DNA of 64,000 nucleotides from Grammothele lineata (lineage: Eukaryota; Basidiomycota; Agaricomycetes; Polyporales; Polyporaceae). The DNA lies in assembly GCA_002150815.3 (NCBI GenBank), contig NDFF03000174.1, forward strand, positions 110,727 through 174,726, in the 5' to 3' direction. The stretch's first letter is position 1; the number at the start of each line of letters is the position of its first letter. Positions 48,420 through 60,078 of this stretch are shown piece after piece. The position numbers and the translations under genes are program-made. The notes beneath the pieces were generated by a model that saw only the letters and a program-made list of their open reading frames with translations, was not told where the DNA came from and searched no databases.

Positions 48420-49482
48420 ATGAAGCTGTGGAACACGTCTCTCTCCTCGGTGTCCGGCGGCGCCATGTTCACTGGACGACGCCTCGACGATTACGTCGCC
48501 CTCCCCACCACGCGATCGTCAGCTTTGAACTCTGCCGACCCCGCCGATGAGCCTCTCCTCGAGCACAAGCCTCGTCATGGTTCGTCTTTTGTTTCGCTTG
48601 TTGTTTTACACGACTGACACCGCAGCAGAAACAGCCCCTAACGATCGTCTGGTGTTCTGGGCCGCTGTCGGGGTGGCATGCTCGACATTTGTTGTGCTCG
48701 TTCTCGTTGCCAGTAGACTCTTGGCGGACATCTCCGTCGCAAAGACAGTCGACAGGCGGCCGAATCCATATATCCACCTCGACTCCCTCCTCGATAACAG
48801 CACCCTCGATTTTCCCCCGTTTTCCAACTTCCCGCCGATGGCACTCCAGTTCAGCAAGTTGGACGGCTCGCGTCGGATGCACGAAGAGGGGCGGGACCAC
48901 ATGACGGAAATTGGGAAAGTGTTCCCTGAAGACCGTCATATTGTTGCGAACAATACCGTGAGTTTGGCTCGATGCGTCTCCCAGTACCTGTACTTGCGTC
49001 ATCGCTAACCGTGGCTTCTTAGGTCTCGACGGTGCTGCAGTTCCGCAACATGGACTATGCCATGGAACACTGCGTCCTGCACTTCGAGATCCCCCATGCC
49101 GGACGACACCTCGAGCCCGACATCCGCCTGGTACCGGATCCGAGCGAGGTCGATGTGTGGGTGCTGGATATGGAGACTGAGATGTCGCGGCACATACGGG
49201 GGTCGATGGACTATGCGTCTGCACGGAAGCGGCTTCTGACGACGCTGAGAATGTCGATGACGGGGCAGAGCCAGTCTGAGATGTTTGAGTGTCGGTCGGG
49301 CATGTACACTACTCTTGAGCTAGCGTGTTCGACCGGGGCTGGGCACGGGTGCGGTGTGGATTTCTGGCAGAGCAAGAGGGCAAAACCTATTGGTGGTGAG
49401 TTGTGCCGTCGTGCTCTGCGTCGAGCGGGACTAACGGCGCCCGGCAGGAGTGTACATGATGCAGCACCCGTATCGGATTTGA
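48420..49482 (+). CDS. orphan type II membrane protein, right-arm copy
   Basis: Near-identical partner of 35850-36911. Starts MKLWNTSLSSVSGG; the intron after LLEHKPRH leads to ETAPNDR and one transmembrane helix (RLVFWAAVGVACSTFVVLVL). Ectodomain blocks GKVFPEDRHIV, LQFRNMDYAMEHCVLHFEIP and MFECRSGMY are kept; the region after ELACS differs (TGAGHGCGVDFWQ versus NEAVGGCNVDFWQ). The last exon ends GVYMMQHPYRI. No known domain recognised. Confidence 0.72.
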
Positions 49483-50194
49483 AGGACGACGCGAGTAGGA
49501 TTTCAGTCAAAGTCTCCTTGTACAATATGTAGTATCATGAAAGGGCACTTCGTGTAGCTGTTGAAAGGAAGATGATCTCTATTTCGTAAGGTTTTGATGC
49601 GAGGTTATTATCTATCATTGTGCGAGATGACGTCGGAGTTCTCATCACACGTCCAATGTCATCGCGTCTTCAAGAATGTCGTCTCTGCCACCTCGCTCGG
49701 AGTTGTATACAATTCAATGAAGAGGCCCCCAATCAACAAAATGGTAAGCCACCATGTGAAGCCATGTAATGTGGTACAGACGTCCAAGTACTTCATCAAC
49801 AGACTCTTACATCCCTTTCTGTGCCAGCGCATTACCAGCACTACGACATGTACACTGCGAGATCCATTGCCGGAGACCATACGACTCTAGGGTTGCAAGA
49901 TCGATGGCGGTGATATTTACTACCTTCGTCTCTCACTGCTTCAATCCGGCGCCGGTACATCTGTACCATGTACGTTCTGACATCATACTGCGTCATTCCA
50001 CCCGATTCATTTATACATCAGACACGCAAATGTAGGACTCCCCCCGCATCACCAATATCTCTCGGCTCTTTCCCGAGCGAACACCCTATTCGATTGATTA
50101 GTCCCGGCATGGTCAGAAAAGGTTTAAGTACGTGACGTAGATGTAGACACAACGCCAGTTTTCATGATTACCTACCATTTCATTCACGGCTCAG
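49483..50194. other. intergenic, right arm
   Basis: Convergent 3' ends of the orphan protein and the peptide gene. No gene seen. Confidence 0.45.
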
Positions 50195-50432
50195 TCAGAA
50201 ACAGTCCTCAATGCCAGTGTTTACAGAGTCTGAAATTTTGCCGCCTTTGGGGCAAGACTGAGGCTGCCTTGCGGAGACTATACCGGCCTCTGTGAATGGT
50301 ATGAGCATGCTGTGAGCTAAAGCATCTCAGAGGCTCTGAGTCACGCGACTCACCGGCGCGAGCGATGGGGACAGCCAAAGCTACCGTCATGAACACGGAC
50401 AGCACGACAAGAATCTTCATGAGGGACTGCAT
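50195..50432 (-). CDS. 57-residue secreted peptide precursor, right-arm copy
   Basis: Partner of 34904-35156, two exons. Signal peptide begins MQSLMKILVVLSVFMTVALA and ends ARA; the mature part begins EAGIVSARQPQSCPKGG and ends TGIEDCF. Between arms, exon 1 differs at about 23 of 79 bases while exon 2 differs at about 5 of 95, giving only two amino-acid changes (Tyr/Asn and Lys/Glu). The mature end is therefore kept while the signal peptide has drifted. Two Cys, possible Arg-directed cleavage before QPQ, no CaaX box. Confidence 0.72.
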
Positions 50433-51353
50433 GACGAGGGGAGCGTCGGGGAGGTGTGGTAGTCCTTGAGACGAACGAGTCGGAGGTGCGAGGTGAACGT
50501 TTGAACGGACGTAGAGCCTGTCTCGGGTACTCCAAGACTTTTATACGTGCCCGTAGCGAATTCACCAGTGTGAACGGCGCGTGTTTCACTATCGCCTGGT
50601 GCGAAAAAACTGCTTCAGTAACCCTGCACAGTCATCCTTGCTGGCAGACGATAGCTGGTACAGGGCACGTATACTCACGCGCAGACGGCGGCATGATGAA
50701 AGTCCAGCGCGTCGCCATTCACTCGGAGTCGGGCTCGCTCCCGCTGGCGTCGATATGAGCTTCATCACGGCCCCATCTTTTGGGGCCCCTGAAACATCGC
50801 GGGGACGATGAATTCATCGCACTTCTCGGCCGTCGCTATCCTCCTACATCTTGTGATGGATTGGCCGCGCCTTGGAACTTGGAAGTTTGCATAGCTGGTT
50901 CGTGCTAAGACGCTGTGCGAGCTGCTATCAGAACCAAGCCGCGATGTCATACCTGATTGAATCATCAGCACTGGCCATAATGGTATCAACAGCGGATAAC
51001 CAACAAGTGTCCGCAACAAGCACGTACTCAATGGCTACAGAGGCACACATACAGGCCTCCCAAACCCCGACCGCCTTCCCCCGGACTCGAAAACTCTCCG
51101 AGCGCGGTACCTTGAAAGATTTATCGTGCGTTAGTGTCTGTGCTCGCCATTGTGTTCTTGCTAGACGTTCGCCTCGAAACGCCGCTATGCACCATCAACG
51201 AACGGCGCATGCATGTGACACACGCACGAATCGGAGCGACCGAGGCTTGTCATCTGAACGCATTTTCTTAGAACGATTGATTCCAGACATGGTACAAACA
51301 CACCTCTTGAAACGTTGGAACATACACTCAATGTAAAACCTACTCAGTACCTA
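50433..51353. other. intergenic, right arm
   Basis: Contains the tract nearly identical to 34070-34260 and a GTATAAAAG TATA-like box (minus strand, about 50538-50546) for the peptide gene. No gene seen. Confidence 0.5.
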
Positions 51354-52507
51354 TCAGTTGTCCAGAAAATCTGCGACAGTCGTCATATACGCCGCCCGCT
51401 CCTCCCAGCACGGCAGGTGGCTCGAGTTCTCAAACTTGACCCACTTCGCACCCGCGATGTTTTCGTGGTATGCTGCGATCACGTAGTCTTGTGCGATGTC
51501 GTACCGGCCGTTGATAACTAGCACTGGCACGTTCACCTCGTGCAGCCGGTCGCCGATCGACCAGCCGTTCAGAATCCTGAAGGGTTGGCGTGAGCGTCTA
51601 ATTATCAGATTCGACGGAAGGAGCAAAGACCAACCCTGCATCCGCCACAGTGCTGTCCGCCTTCGGTCCATACCGGTAGCTCATAGTCGTCATAAACTCC
51701 TCCGGGAACGGCTGCACCCGCAGACCGTGTTGAGCGTACACCGTAAACATCGCAGACAGGTACCCCGTCGGGTCCGCAGCCTCGCCCCTCGCGATCGTGT
51801 CACGCACGTCCTGAGGAAACTCGCGCAGAAGTTCCCCGAACGATTGGCGCCACAGCGCGATCGATGACGGCGAGTCCGCGATCACCAGCTTCTGCAGTCC
51901 TGCCGGGTGCCGTCTAACGATGAGCTCAGAGGCCATCATCCCGCCCCACGAGTGGCCCACGATGTGGTATGCACTCTGGATACCGAGGTGGTCGAGCAGG
52001 TTCGTGAACTCGTCGAGGAAGACGTCGACAGTCCAGAACGTGCGGGGCTTATCCGGGAGGTGGGTGGAGAGGCCGTTGCCGATCTGGTCGTAGAAGATGA
52101 CGGGGCGGTTGTTAGCGAGATCGACGTGGGGGAGGAGGTAGTCGTGGGTGAGGCCGGGACCGCCGTGGAGGACGATGACAGGAGTGACGTCCTTTGCGGC
52201 GAGGTCGCCATAGACCTTGTAATAGGTCTGATAAGTGTCGCCCTGGTAGGTGAATGGGGCGAACCCGTCTATCATGAGTGGGGCGGCAGCGGGGGCCGAC
52301 GCCAGAGCGCGATCGTCGAGGATGGGCGCCATAGGAGAGAGCGAGGACGGGATGCGGTCTAGATAGGAATTATAGGATGAGCGTCACGACATGGAAGACG
52401 TACGAGGGCGAGTACGCACCACGGGTATCGGCACCCTGAGCAAAGCGAAGCAGTAGCAGTAGCGACGCGAACGCAAAGGTGGCGAGGAACTTGTGTGCGA
52501 AACCCAT
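51354..52507 (-). CDS. secreted S33 proline-iminopeptidase-like hydrolase, right-arm copy
   Basis: Partner of 32851-34009. The first exon (start 52507) repeats the signal peptide MGFAHKFLATFAFASLLLLL. After the intron the linker reads HRIPSSLSPMAPILDDRA and a second Ala-rich stretch, in which the arms differ most. Catalytic motifs are intact: VLHGGPGLTHDYL, FYDQIGNGLSTH, VGHSWGGMMASEL, VINGRYDIAQDY, FENSSHLPCWEER. The intron after STVADAG is 5' GT-AG 3' but its body has diverged from the left copy. Ends DFLDN. Confidence 0.86.
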
Positions 52508-54092
52508 GGAGATGGCCTGAGTGAGTGCGGATTGACGACGAGGGTGCGCTTGGACAGCCGCCTGGAGGTGCCGGCAGATAGAATATAGATGTGCAACATA
52601 TTACATTCGGTGCGTGATACTGATTGAGAGCACGTGCAGCGTTTACGGAGAGCCATTCAGTCGATAGCCTCCTGCGTGACGAATGCGGAGAACTTCGCGC
52701 GCGCATCTGGGTCGACGGTGGTACTTACTAGTCAGCATCAGCGCGCAGGCGTCGGAGAAGCAAGAGACTTGCTATAGTTGGCACGAGATCCATTGAGAAG
52801 AACGTCGTCGAGCAGGATGGGCGCTGCCAAGCCTGCGCCATGCGGAAGTGCGGAGGCGAGCGGGGGACAATCCACTGACACTGACACTGACAGGGCTCGT
52901 CGTTCTTCGTTCGATGAAAGCTGCGGCCCGGCGAAGTTTGAGAACTGTGTGAGAGCTTCAGTGACTCTGAGTCACGAGTGACGCATTGATGGGTGACGGT
53001 TGACCGGCCAATGGCGACCGCGGAAACCCGATTTGAGCGCCAAATACCGAGCAAGCACCCGAATCGGGCTGACTGCCTCCTACGAACCCAGTGCGTCATT
53101 CTGAGACCTGGACTCTAGGCCGCCCAAACGTCCTCGCCTTCTATTGTCCACCATCGACGCCGCCTTCGTTCGCCCAGCTATCTCTCAGTTTCGACCGCCA
53201 TCTATCAACGCCCTCACTCTCCTCCGCTCCCGGACTCCGCTTCCTTCTCCCCAATCTTTGATCATATCCAGCCGTTCAACTTCCTCCTACAACACACCTG
53301 AGGCACCCGAAGAACACCGTCTGTTGTCCCCACGCCGTCGATGATGCATCCGACATTCTCCCGCCAGAACTCGAGCAGCAGGACGACGTCCGAGAACGCC
53401 GAACGCCGCCTTGCCGCCTTTTGGTTGGACGGCGGCTCTTCAAGTTCTACCCACGATGTCCATGAAGGTCAATACGACCGCCGCCGCAGATGCGCCGCTG
53501 GGTGTTCGACCACGTCATGTACTGTACGACGGCGACTTGTCACGTCTTCACAAACTTTGCTCTCCCGATATGCAGTTGCATTATACACGACACCGCCCGT
53601 GCCGAACTTTCTCACCAACGAACTTTCAGCGCTGCTCAATGTTTAGCCGGCCTGTACCAATCATACCGTCGACAATACACCCTCGTCGCATCCTGTGTGC
53701 GGAGGAACGCAGTCCCGGCCAACGTTGGGTAGCCGACCTTCTTTGTCGATGGCCCTGCCATAGCTTCTGAAGTCCTGATGGCTCTCGCACTGCTACCGAC
53801 CGCCGAGGTTTTGTTCGCCTACTGAGTCCTAGCAAGCGTCGTGGTGGGCGCAGTGGGACACTCCTCCCGCGGGACCCAACCTCCCTGTCTCTCCCCGCCC
53901 TATCGATATAGACGCAGAATGTAGAGCACACACAGATTGACATGCGACCACTTTGACGCGACGGCGAGTCAATGACCGGTCAACAGCCACAGCCCCGTCG
54001 CGACACTCGACAGGCCCGCCGCCCATAATCTACGCTATAAGCTAGATCGCCAACGAACAGCGCTCCACGTACCCAGCACCAAGTACGACAAC
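52508..54092. other. divergent spacer, right arm
   Basis: Mirror of 31376-32850. A plus-strand stretch at 53144-53660 shows arm-conserved, frame-broken coding-like sequence. The promoter of the 7TM gene occupies the end. Confidence 0.4.
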
Positions 54093-55422
54093 ATGCCCGG
54101 CCCCTACGCACCTCCTGGCGAGACCGATGCCGACCTCTGGCTCGAAAAGTCCGACTTTGTCGGCGCCATCCTCGGCGGCGTCGCCTATGGTACGTCGGCC
54201 GGCTCGCGCTCGCCCCTTCCTCTGTCGCGCGGCCTCTGACTAGAAATTTGGTCGCATATACAGGCGTCCATGCCACAGTCTTCACAGCATGCTTCCTCTC
54301 CATCTTCAAGGCAACCCGCTCGGGACCCAATGCTCACCGTCACCGCAGCGCGGTACTCCTCGCATTCATCGCAGTCTTGTTCTCCATGGGAACGCTCAAC
54401 TTCGCGTGCAACACGCGGATGAACCAGCTCGAATTTATCGACAACCGGAACTTCCCTGGGGGCCCCAACGCATGGTTCTTCGCGTTCTATAGCTATGGTG
54501 TCAACACGGCCGGGAATGTGGGCTACATTGTAGCCAACTTCTTCGCAGACGGCCTCTTGGTGAGTCCTCTCGGGCCGTGGCATATGGATGAACGTCAGTT
54601 CTGATGCCTCGCGACTTCCAGCTCTGGCGCACCTACGTCGTGTGGAACAGCATCTGGATTATCGTCTTCCCCTTCATCCTCTACCTCGCTTCTACATGTA
54701 CGTGCCCGTGCGCTCGTATGACAACACCGTCGATCCCGATTCTCGAACTCACGCTGCGGATTTTTCTTCACAGCCATGTCCTTCATGACCATCTTCCAGT
54801 CTTCGCGTCCCGACGCATCCCTCTGGACAACGACCACCGTCCAGTTCACCCTCCCTTACTTCACCATTTCGATCTCCCTCAACATCATCCTCACCCTCCT
54901 CCTCGTCGGCCGCCTCCTGTACATGAGCCACAATGCGCGGCGGTCTCTAGGTGATGAGCACGCAGCGACGTACATCTCTGTAGCGGCGATGCTGGTGGAG
55001 TCAGCGACGCCGTATGCGGTGACGAGCTTGATCTTCATCATCACGTACGCGCGGAACAGTAACGTCCAGAACCTTGTCCTTCCTGTTCTCAGTCAGATCA
55101 TGGTGCGTCGCTCCTCTCCGGTCTCGGCCTCCGGTTATAGCAGTTCCTCAGCTGACGCTGGGGACCCTTGCGCCTTTCACAGTGTATCAGCCCCGAGATC
55201 ATCATCCTGCGAGTGGCGACAGGACGCGCGGTGACGAGCAAGGCGTACGGGACCACGGCCGGTCGGACGAGCACGTTGAAGTCAATGGCGTTCCACGCTC
55301 CGAAGTCAGGTGCTGGGAGGGACACGATCGCGCTGGGGATGGAGTCTCAGGTGTCTGGGGTGACTGGTTCTGCCACGTTGGGCACCTCAAAGTCCATGGA
55401 ATTCTTCACCCCTGATGTTTGA
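54093..55422 (+). CDS. seven-transmembrane protein, right-arm copy
   Basis: Partner of 30043-31375. Starts MPGPYAPPGETDADLWLEKS. All seven helices and the loop QLEFIDNRNFPGGPNAWF are kept; most differences lie in the Ser/Thr/Gly-rich tail, which ends SMEFFTPDV. Introns at the same positions: after GGVAYG, after ADGLL, after LYLAST and after LSQIM. Function unknown. Confidence 0.82.
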
Positions 55423-56473
55423 GTAACGGCAGCGGCGGTCATGATGACATTACTCGTGTGTTGGAGGTCGGCGCGTTTTTCTTGCGTAATACGGCGTTCC
55501 GCCTGTACTGTCGAGCAAATAAATTTAAGACTTTCACTCTGCCACCATTATTTCCAAGATTGCGCCGGTGAAAAAAAAGGCATTCAGCTGGCCGCATTCT
55601 CGATGAAAGTTACTTCGGCCGTTTCGGGCACGGTATTCTCTCTACCTCTCCAGTCGACTTCACGGTGACCGCTGATTATTGTCGCAAGCACCGATACGGC
55701 ACATCATGAGGACACTCGTTCGAAGACGTGGGTGACGGTCTGGGAAGTCTTATGTTCTGCACGAGTCGCTGTTTCTCAACTCCCGGTGCCTTCCGCCAAG
55801 CTTTTTTGACGCACTTCAGAGCCGTCCTCATCGGCATGACCATTTCCGAGTCCGTGTTCGAGTTCAGGAGTCACTCTTGCTTTCGCGCGAGCGTTTAATG
55901 CGTCACACATATCTTCTCCGACAGTCCTGGGATTCCAACCACATTGCGGTCGCCGCTCGTCTGGCCTGATTAGAAGACGTTGACATGTGTTCTCAGTGGG
56001 TATCCGAAAACTACGCCGTCTGAACGCCCTCGGAGTCATTGAGGGAATCATGTGAACTGCTTCCGACGGGCTTGCGCGCATGTCGGACCGCCGTCTTGGC
56101 TCCCCGAGGGCTTCTACATCAACGCCAGGGACCATCCAACTACCACGGCTCATGACGGCAGTCCGTTATCGGGACACGGCACATCGTTCAGCGAGCAATG
56201 AGATGGATCGCGGACCATGTAACGGGCATCTCCTTTCTAAATGCGAATATATGTACGTCTACATGCGAGTTCTCAGTGCTCAATTGTGACACAGCGCATA
56301 ACAATTCGGCAGCGGTTACACGACTCACGGCATGACCTACCGCTCTACTCGACTCCATTTTCAGAGGTTCTCTCAGAGACTGCAGTATATATACCCTTGT
56401 CTGAGTCTCGAGACAGCATCGACCTCGAGCTCATCCACTCAGATCGTCGTTCTACTACACCCCATCGACCAAC
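55423..56473. other. right boundary of duplication and promoter of third peptide gene
   Basis: Similarity to the left flank appears to stop near 55450. TATATATA at 56386-56393 lies 81 bases before the ATG at 56474. No other gene seen. Confidence 0.45.
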
Positions 56474-56666
56474 ATGCAGCTCATTTCGAAGATCCTGGTC
56501 GCCTTGGCCTTCGTCATGGCCATTAACGCCGCCCCTGTCGCAGACACTGGTGAGCCTCATAGCCTGCCGCCTGGCAGGCTACCAGGTTATTATGCAGCTA
56601 CTGATCTCGATATTCGCAGACACTACCGAGATCGCGGACTGCCCGACCTTGGACGATTGCTTCTGA
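56474..56666 (+). CDS. 40-residue secreted peptide precursor related to the arm peptides
   Basis: Two exons; intron after PVADT (about 56549-56618). Signal peptide MQLISKILVALAFVMAINAA, then a very short mature part ending EIADCPTLDDCF. The MQ(S/L) start, the intron position just after the signal peptide, and the Cys-Pro...Asp-Cys-Phe-stop ending match the 57-residue peptides, but the segment between the two Cys is reduced from 16 residues to 5. Outside the arms, 1 kb beyond the right edge. A member of the same family rather than a chance frame, though short. Confidence 0.62.
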
Positions 56667-57247
56667 ATCATCTATCGCAACTTGTAGGGTAAGGATCACT
56701 CATCGAGGTCGTGATACAAAGGCTCATATTACCTGTGCAGCATTACAGAGAGGGTTATCAGGAAGTGAATTGTACGCTGGCTTGAAGGAGGTGTAACTTT
56801 GTACCGATTGATGTTGGAATATACCTGCGCTTGGTCAACCTTGGCCAAGGATGAAATTTGCGTGATCTGTTTAGGAGATGAGCGTCGAGCATTTGCTGAG
56901 ATTTGTTTCAAGGATCATTAACAGAGTGGGGATGATAGGCATGAGATCCTAGATGAGTTTCAAGAAGTCTACTTAGTCTAGGTTGGAGGTTCGGACGTCT
57001 TGTATTCGACTCGTGGAAGGCGTGGCAAAATGGAATGATGTCATGATCTTGAACGTCTGGGAAAGGCTAGTTCTTCACACGACCCATCGAGTCGCTCGGG
57101 CGCCTCTATTGGATCTCCCACAGGCAACGACAACGGCTTGCAACTTCGTCCATTACTAATGACCGCGAGAGCCTAGGCTCGTTCGAACGTTCAACGTTCC
57201 GAGAATTGCCAACAGCATCAGGAGCGCTGCTCCCTGCAGTGCATTAG
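56667..57247. other. intergenic
   Basis: No gene seen. Confidence 0.45.
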
Positions 57248-58597
57248 GTGCAGCGGCTACAGCTGTTGAGTGTCATTCTTCCAAATGATGATGTCCTACT
57301 ATTACCTATATCGACTCACCGCTGCATTAGTTACCGTAACATGCACCGTAACATTTTAGGAGGCGTTGTACCAAGACTAGGCTACGTTGAGCGTATGCGA
57401 TCGCAAACTCGACTCATGTCACATATCGCCAATCCCCTTCCTGCTACATTTCTTCGCGGGGGCACTTCGAAAGGCATCTTTCTCAAGCGCACAGACCTGC
57501 CTGATAATCCCATCGAATGGGAAGCCATCTTTCAAGGCATCATGGGTTCTCCGGACCCTCTGTACCGCCGCCAGCTCAACGGCATGGGCGGAGGAGTATC
57601 GAGTCTTTCGAAAGTCTGCGTTGTTGGCCCGCCTACTTCCCGGGAGAATGACGTCGACGCAGAGTACACATTCGTGCAAGTCGGCATCGATGACGGCAAG
57701 CTCGACCTCTCCGGCAATTGCGGCAACCTGTCCAGTATGGTTGGCGTATTCGCACTCGACGAGGGCCTCTGCACCCCACGTCCAGTGCCTGGGACACCTG
57801 GAGTGGCGAAGGTGCGCTTCTTCAACACGAACACGTCCAAAGTCATCGAGACAACGTTCCCGATCTCCGATGCTGGTATCGCCGAGCTGGACCATCCTGA
57901 GGCTGAGATGGCAGGTGTCCCGGGGGAAGCATCCCGCATCATCCTCCAGTTCGTCAATCCCGGCGGCGCGCGTACCGGAAAACTTCTTCCCACAGGCTCG
58001 CCAACAGATTCCCTCGAAGTATCCCTCGATAGTGGCACCTCGTTCAACATTCCCGCATCCCTCGTAGACGCGACGAACCCTACCATATTTGTCTCTGCCG
58101 AACACTTCTTTCCCTCTCTCGGTCTTGACGTCTCAGAGATCACACCCGAGCTTCTCAATCGGCCTGACGTTGAAGCTGCCGTCGAGCGTATCCGCCAGGC
58201 GGGTGCGATACGGATGGGCCTTGACCCAACGCAAAAGGCACAGCCGAAGATCGCTATCCTGAGCCTGCCGCCACCGCAGGCGGCCGCGGACGTCGCCATC
58301 TCCATTCATGCGTTTTCAATGGGTGTCGCGCACAAGGCAGTGCCTATGACTGTCGGCCTCTGCCTTGGCGTTGCCGCTGGCATTCCAGGGACACTCGCGG
58401 CAGAGATCGCGGCGCGCTCTCGCCCCGGAATGGAAGCTCACGGGCAAACTAATGCGGCAGGTGGTGGGATGGTGAAGATCCGGCACCCGGGCGGAGACGT
58501 CGAGGTTGGCGCAGAGTTTGCCCAGGACGGAACGGTGTTGAGTGCACAAGTTGCACGGACAGGAAGACGGCTGATGAAGGGAGTTGTCTGGTGGTGA
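57248..58597 (+). CDS. PrpF/2-methylaconitate isomerase-family protein
   Basis: PrpF proteins isomerise 2-methylaconitate-type substrates and belong to the diaminopimelate-epimerase fold. Intronless. Motifs: LPATFLRGGTSKGIFLKR, LNGMGGGVSSLSKV, LDLSGNCGNLSSMVG with the family Cys, FVNPGGARTGKLLPTG, and MAGVPGEASRI. Ends LMKGVVWW at 58597. The longest frame starts at 57248; other candidate starts are 57341 and 57416 (MSHIANPLPATF). The stretch between 57341 and 57416 is basic and could be a mitochondrial presequence, fitting a role beside the methylcitrate cycle; this is inference. No evident link to the peptide locus. Confidence 0.87.
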   Translation: MQRLQLLSVILPNDDVLLLPISTHRCISYRNMHRNILGGVVPRLGYVERMRSQTRLMSHIANPLPATFLRGGTSKGIFLKRTDLPDNPIEWEAIFQGIMGSPDPLYRRQLNGMGGGVSSLSKVCVVGPPTSRENDVDAEYTFVQVGIDDGKLDLSGNCGNLSSMVGVFALDEGLCTPRPVPGTPGVAKVRFFNTNTSKVIETTFPISDAGIAELDHPEAEMAGVPGEASRIILQFVNPGGARTGKLLPTGSPTDSLEVSLDSGTSFNIPASLVDATNPTIFVSAEHFFPSLGLDVSEITPELLNRPDVEAAVERIRQAGAIRMGLDPTQKAQPKIAILSLPPPQAAADVAISIHAFSMGVAHKAVPMTVGLCLGVAAGIPGTLAAEIAARSRPGMEAHGQTNAAGGGMVKIRHPGGDVEVGAEFAQDGTVLSAQVARTGRRLMKGVVWW

Positions 58598-59109
58598 TGC
58601 CACCGAGCAGGTATGTGGTCTACGTCGGTTTCGAATATATTGACTCATGCTCCACTCCCTTAGGCACAGGACTTGTCGTGGCCACATACTTAGTCAGGGA
58701 TTGCTTGACGGATCGCCTGAATAAATTCATGTTATGCAGTGTCTACCGCATTCATACTGAACAAATTTTACGATTCCGTCTCCCAAGTCTCAAGATGGAG
58801 ATCTCCCCAAGCGAAATCTCAATCCGCTCTGCGCTGACCAGGACCAAGCCGGAACACAACGACAATTAGCGTTGCGTATGTACGTGACCACAGGCAACAT
58901 AACATAGAACATCTCCGAATCATTCATTTTATTCTTAACAGCCTAGCTATCACGGTGCTGCGGCTCTGCTATCAGGAATGACCGCCGGATGGTACGGGTC
59001 ACGTCGTAAGAATCAACGCATCAGGCGATATAAGTCAGCCAAATCGCAATGTCCGTTTGGTGACGCGTGTGTGGTATAGGATGTACTAACCTGGTTACCC
59101 GTGCTTCTT
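58598..59109. other. intergenic, convergent 3' ends
   Basis: No gene seen. Confidence 0.45.
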
Positions 59110-59322
59110 CTACGGACAGGCGCAAACACCCTTTGAGTTGCAGCCACAACAGTATCGCCCGATACAACCAGGGTCTGTGGAATTAGGGGTTAGTGTCAGT
59201 ACTTATCCTCTGCAAGTCTTGGGCAGAACCGTGAGTCACATACCAGCCATCGGATTGGCAGCCGCCGCAGCGACAGCGACAAGGGCAGCGGCAACGACGA
59301 CAACTTTGGTGAAGAAGTTCAT
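59110..59322 (-). CDS. 47-residue secreted cysteine-rich peptide
   Basis: Two exons, 59244-59322 and 59110-59174, with a GT-AG intron directly after the signal peptide, as in the other small peptide genes here. The Ala-rich signal peptide MNFFTKVVVVAAALVAVAAA is followed by a mature part of about 21-24 residues with six Cys (CIGRYCCGCNSKGVCACP to the stop). The CC pair and dense Cys suggest three disulfides, as in small defensin-like or effector peptides, but no family is recognised. TATA-like ATAAAAAA sits about 65 bases upstream (59387-59394, minus strand). Confidence 0.65.
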
Positions 59323-60078
59323 GATGTAAGGGCGAATGTTCGGCTTGTGGCTGATTCGATGGAGTGACAAGCAGGAAGAAGTATGGTTTTTTATGTGTTT
59401 CTGAGCGCACGATTCTCTCCTCTGACATAGGTTGAGCAGACGGCCCACATGCCCTGCATCGCACCCGTTCTCACTCGGAGTTACGTGCCAAGGTCGAGTT
59501 GACACGACCTCTGCTTCGTCCTGGTTTGTTCCTCTCCGTCTGGGACACAAATCGACTCACAGTCGTACAGTTTGCAATCATTAGTTCGGACCGAGTACGA
59601 CCAAATACGTGAGCGCGACGTACCAAGATTGCGCTCGAGTCCCGATGCATCGACGATACCTGGCCGCTCATGCTGAACGCGATCGACACCACACTCCGGC
59701 TCCCCTTTCACAGCCTTACGATACGCATCGCCTCAGATACGCTGTTTTAGGACCAGCACACTAGCCTCTTCTCAATCAACAACTATCTGGATCTTACAAC
59801 GGCAACCATACGAGTCGGGGCACTTCGGTCAGCGACTTGAATTGGATGACTGAGGGAAACAGTACCGCTACAGAAAGCGGCATTTCTCAAGCGATTTATC
59901 CGCAACTTCGTGGTCGTGTCTGAAAAGTCAACTTCCTCGAACGCAGGTGGCAACGGAACACATTTTATTGATTGAACTGCGCTCGGCATGTCTCCGAGCC
60001 CGACTTGATTCAGCTACAATACAGAGAAGAATTTACCCCAGGCTGACACCCGAAAGTGTCCGTGACAGGCTCAAACCG
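59323..60078. other. intergenic
   Basis: Promoter of the Cys-rich peptide and 3' region of the next gene. No further gene seen. Confidence 0.45.

Larger units (their letters stand above)
44650..55450 (-). repeat. right arm of large inverted duplication
   Basis: Mirror image of 30000-40800: UstYa-2(+), UstYa-1(+), orphan membrane protein(+), peptide(-), secreted S33(-), 7TM(+). All six genes keep open frames and splice sites. Identity varies strongly along the arm, from near-identical non-coding tracts to stretches at about 70 percent. Confidence 0.85.
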
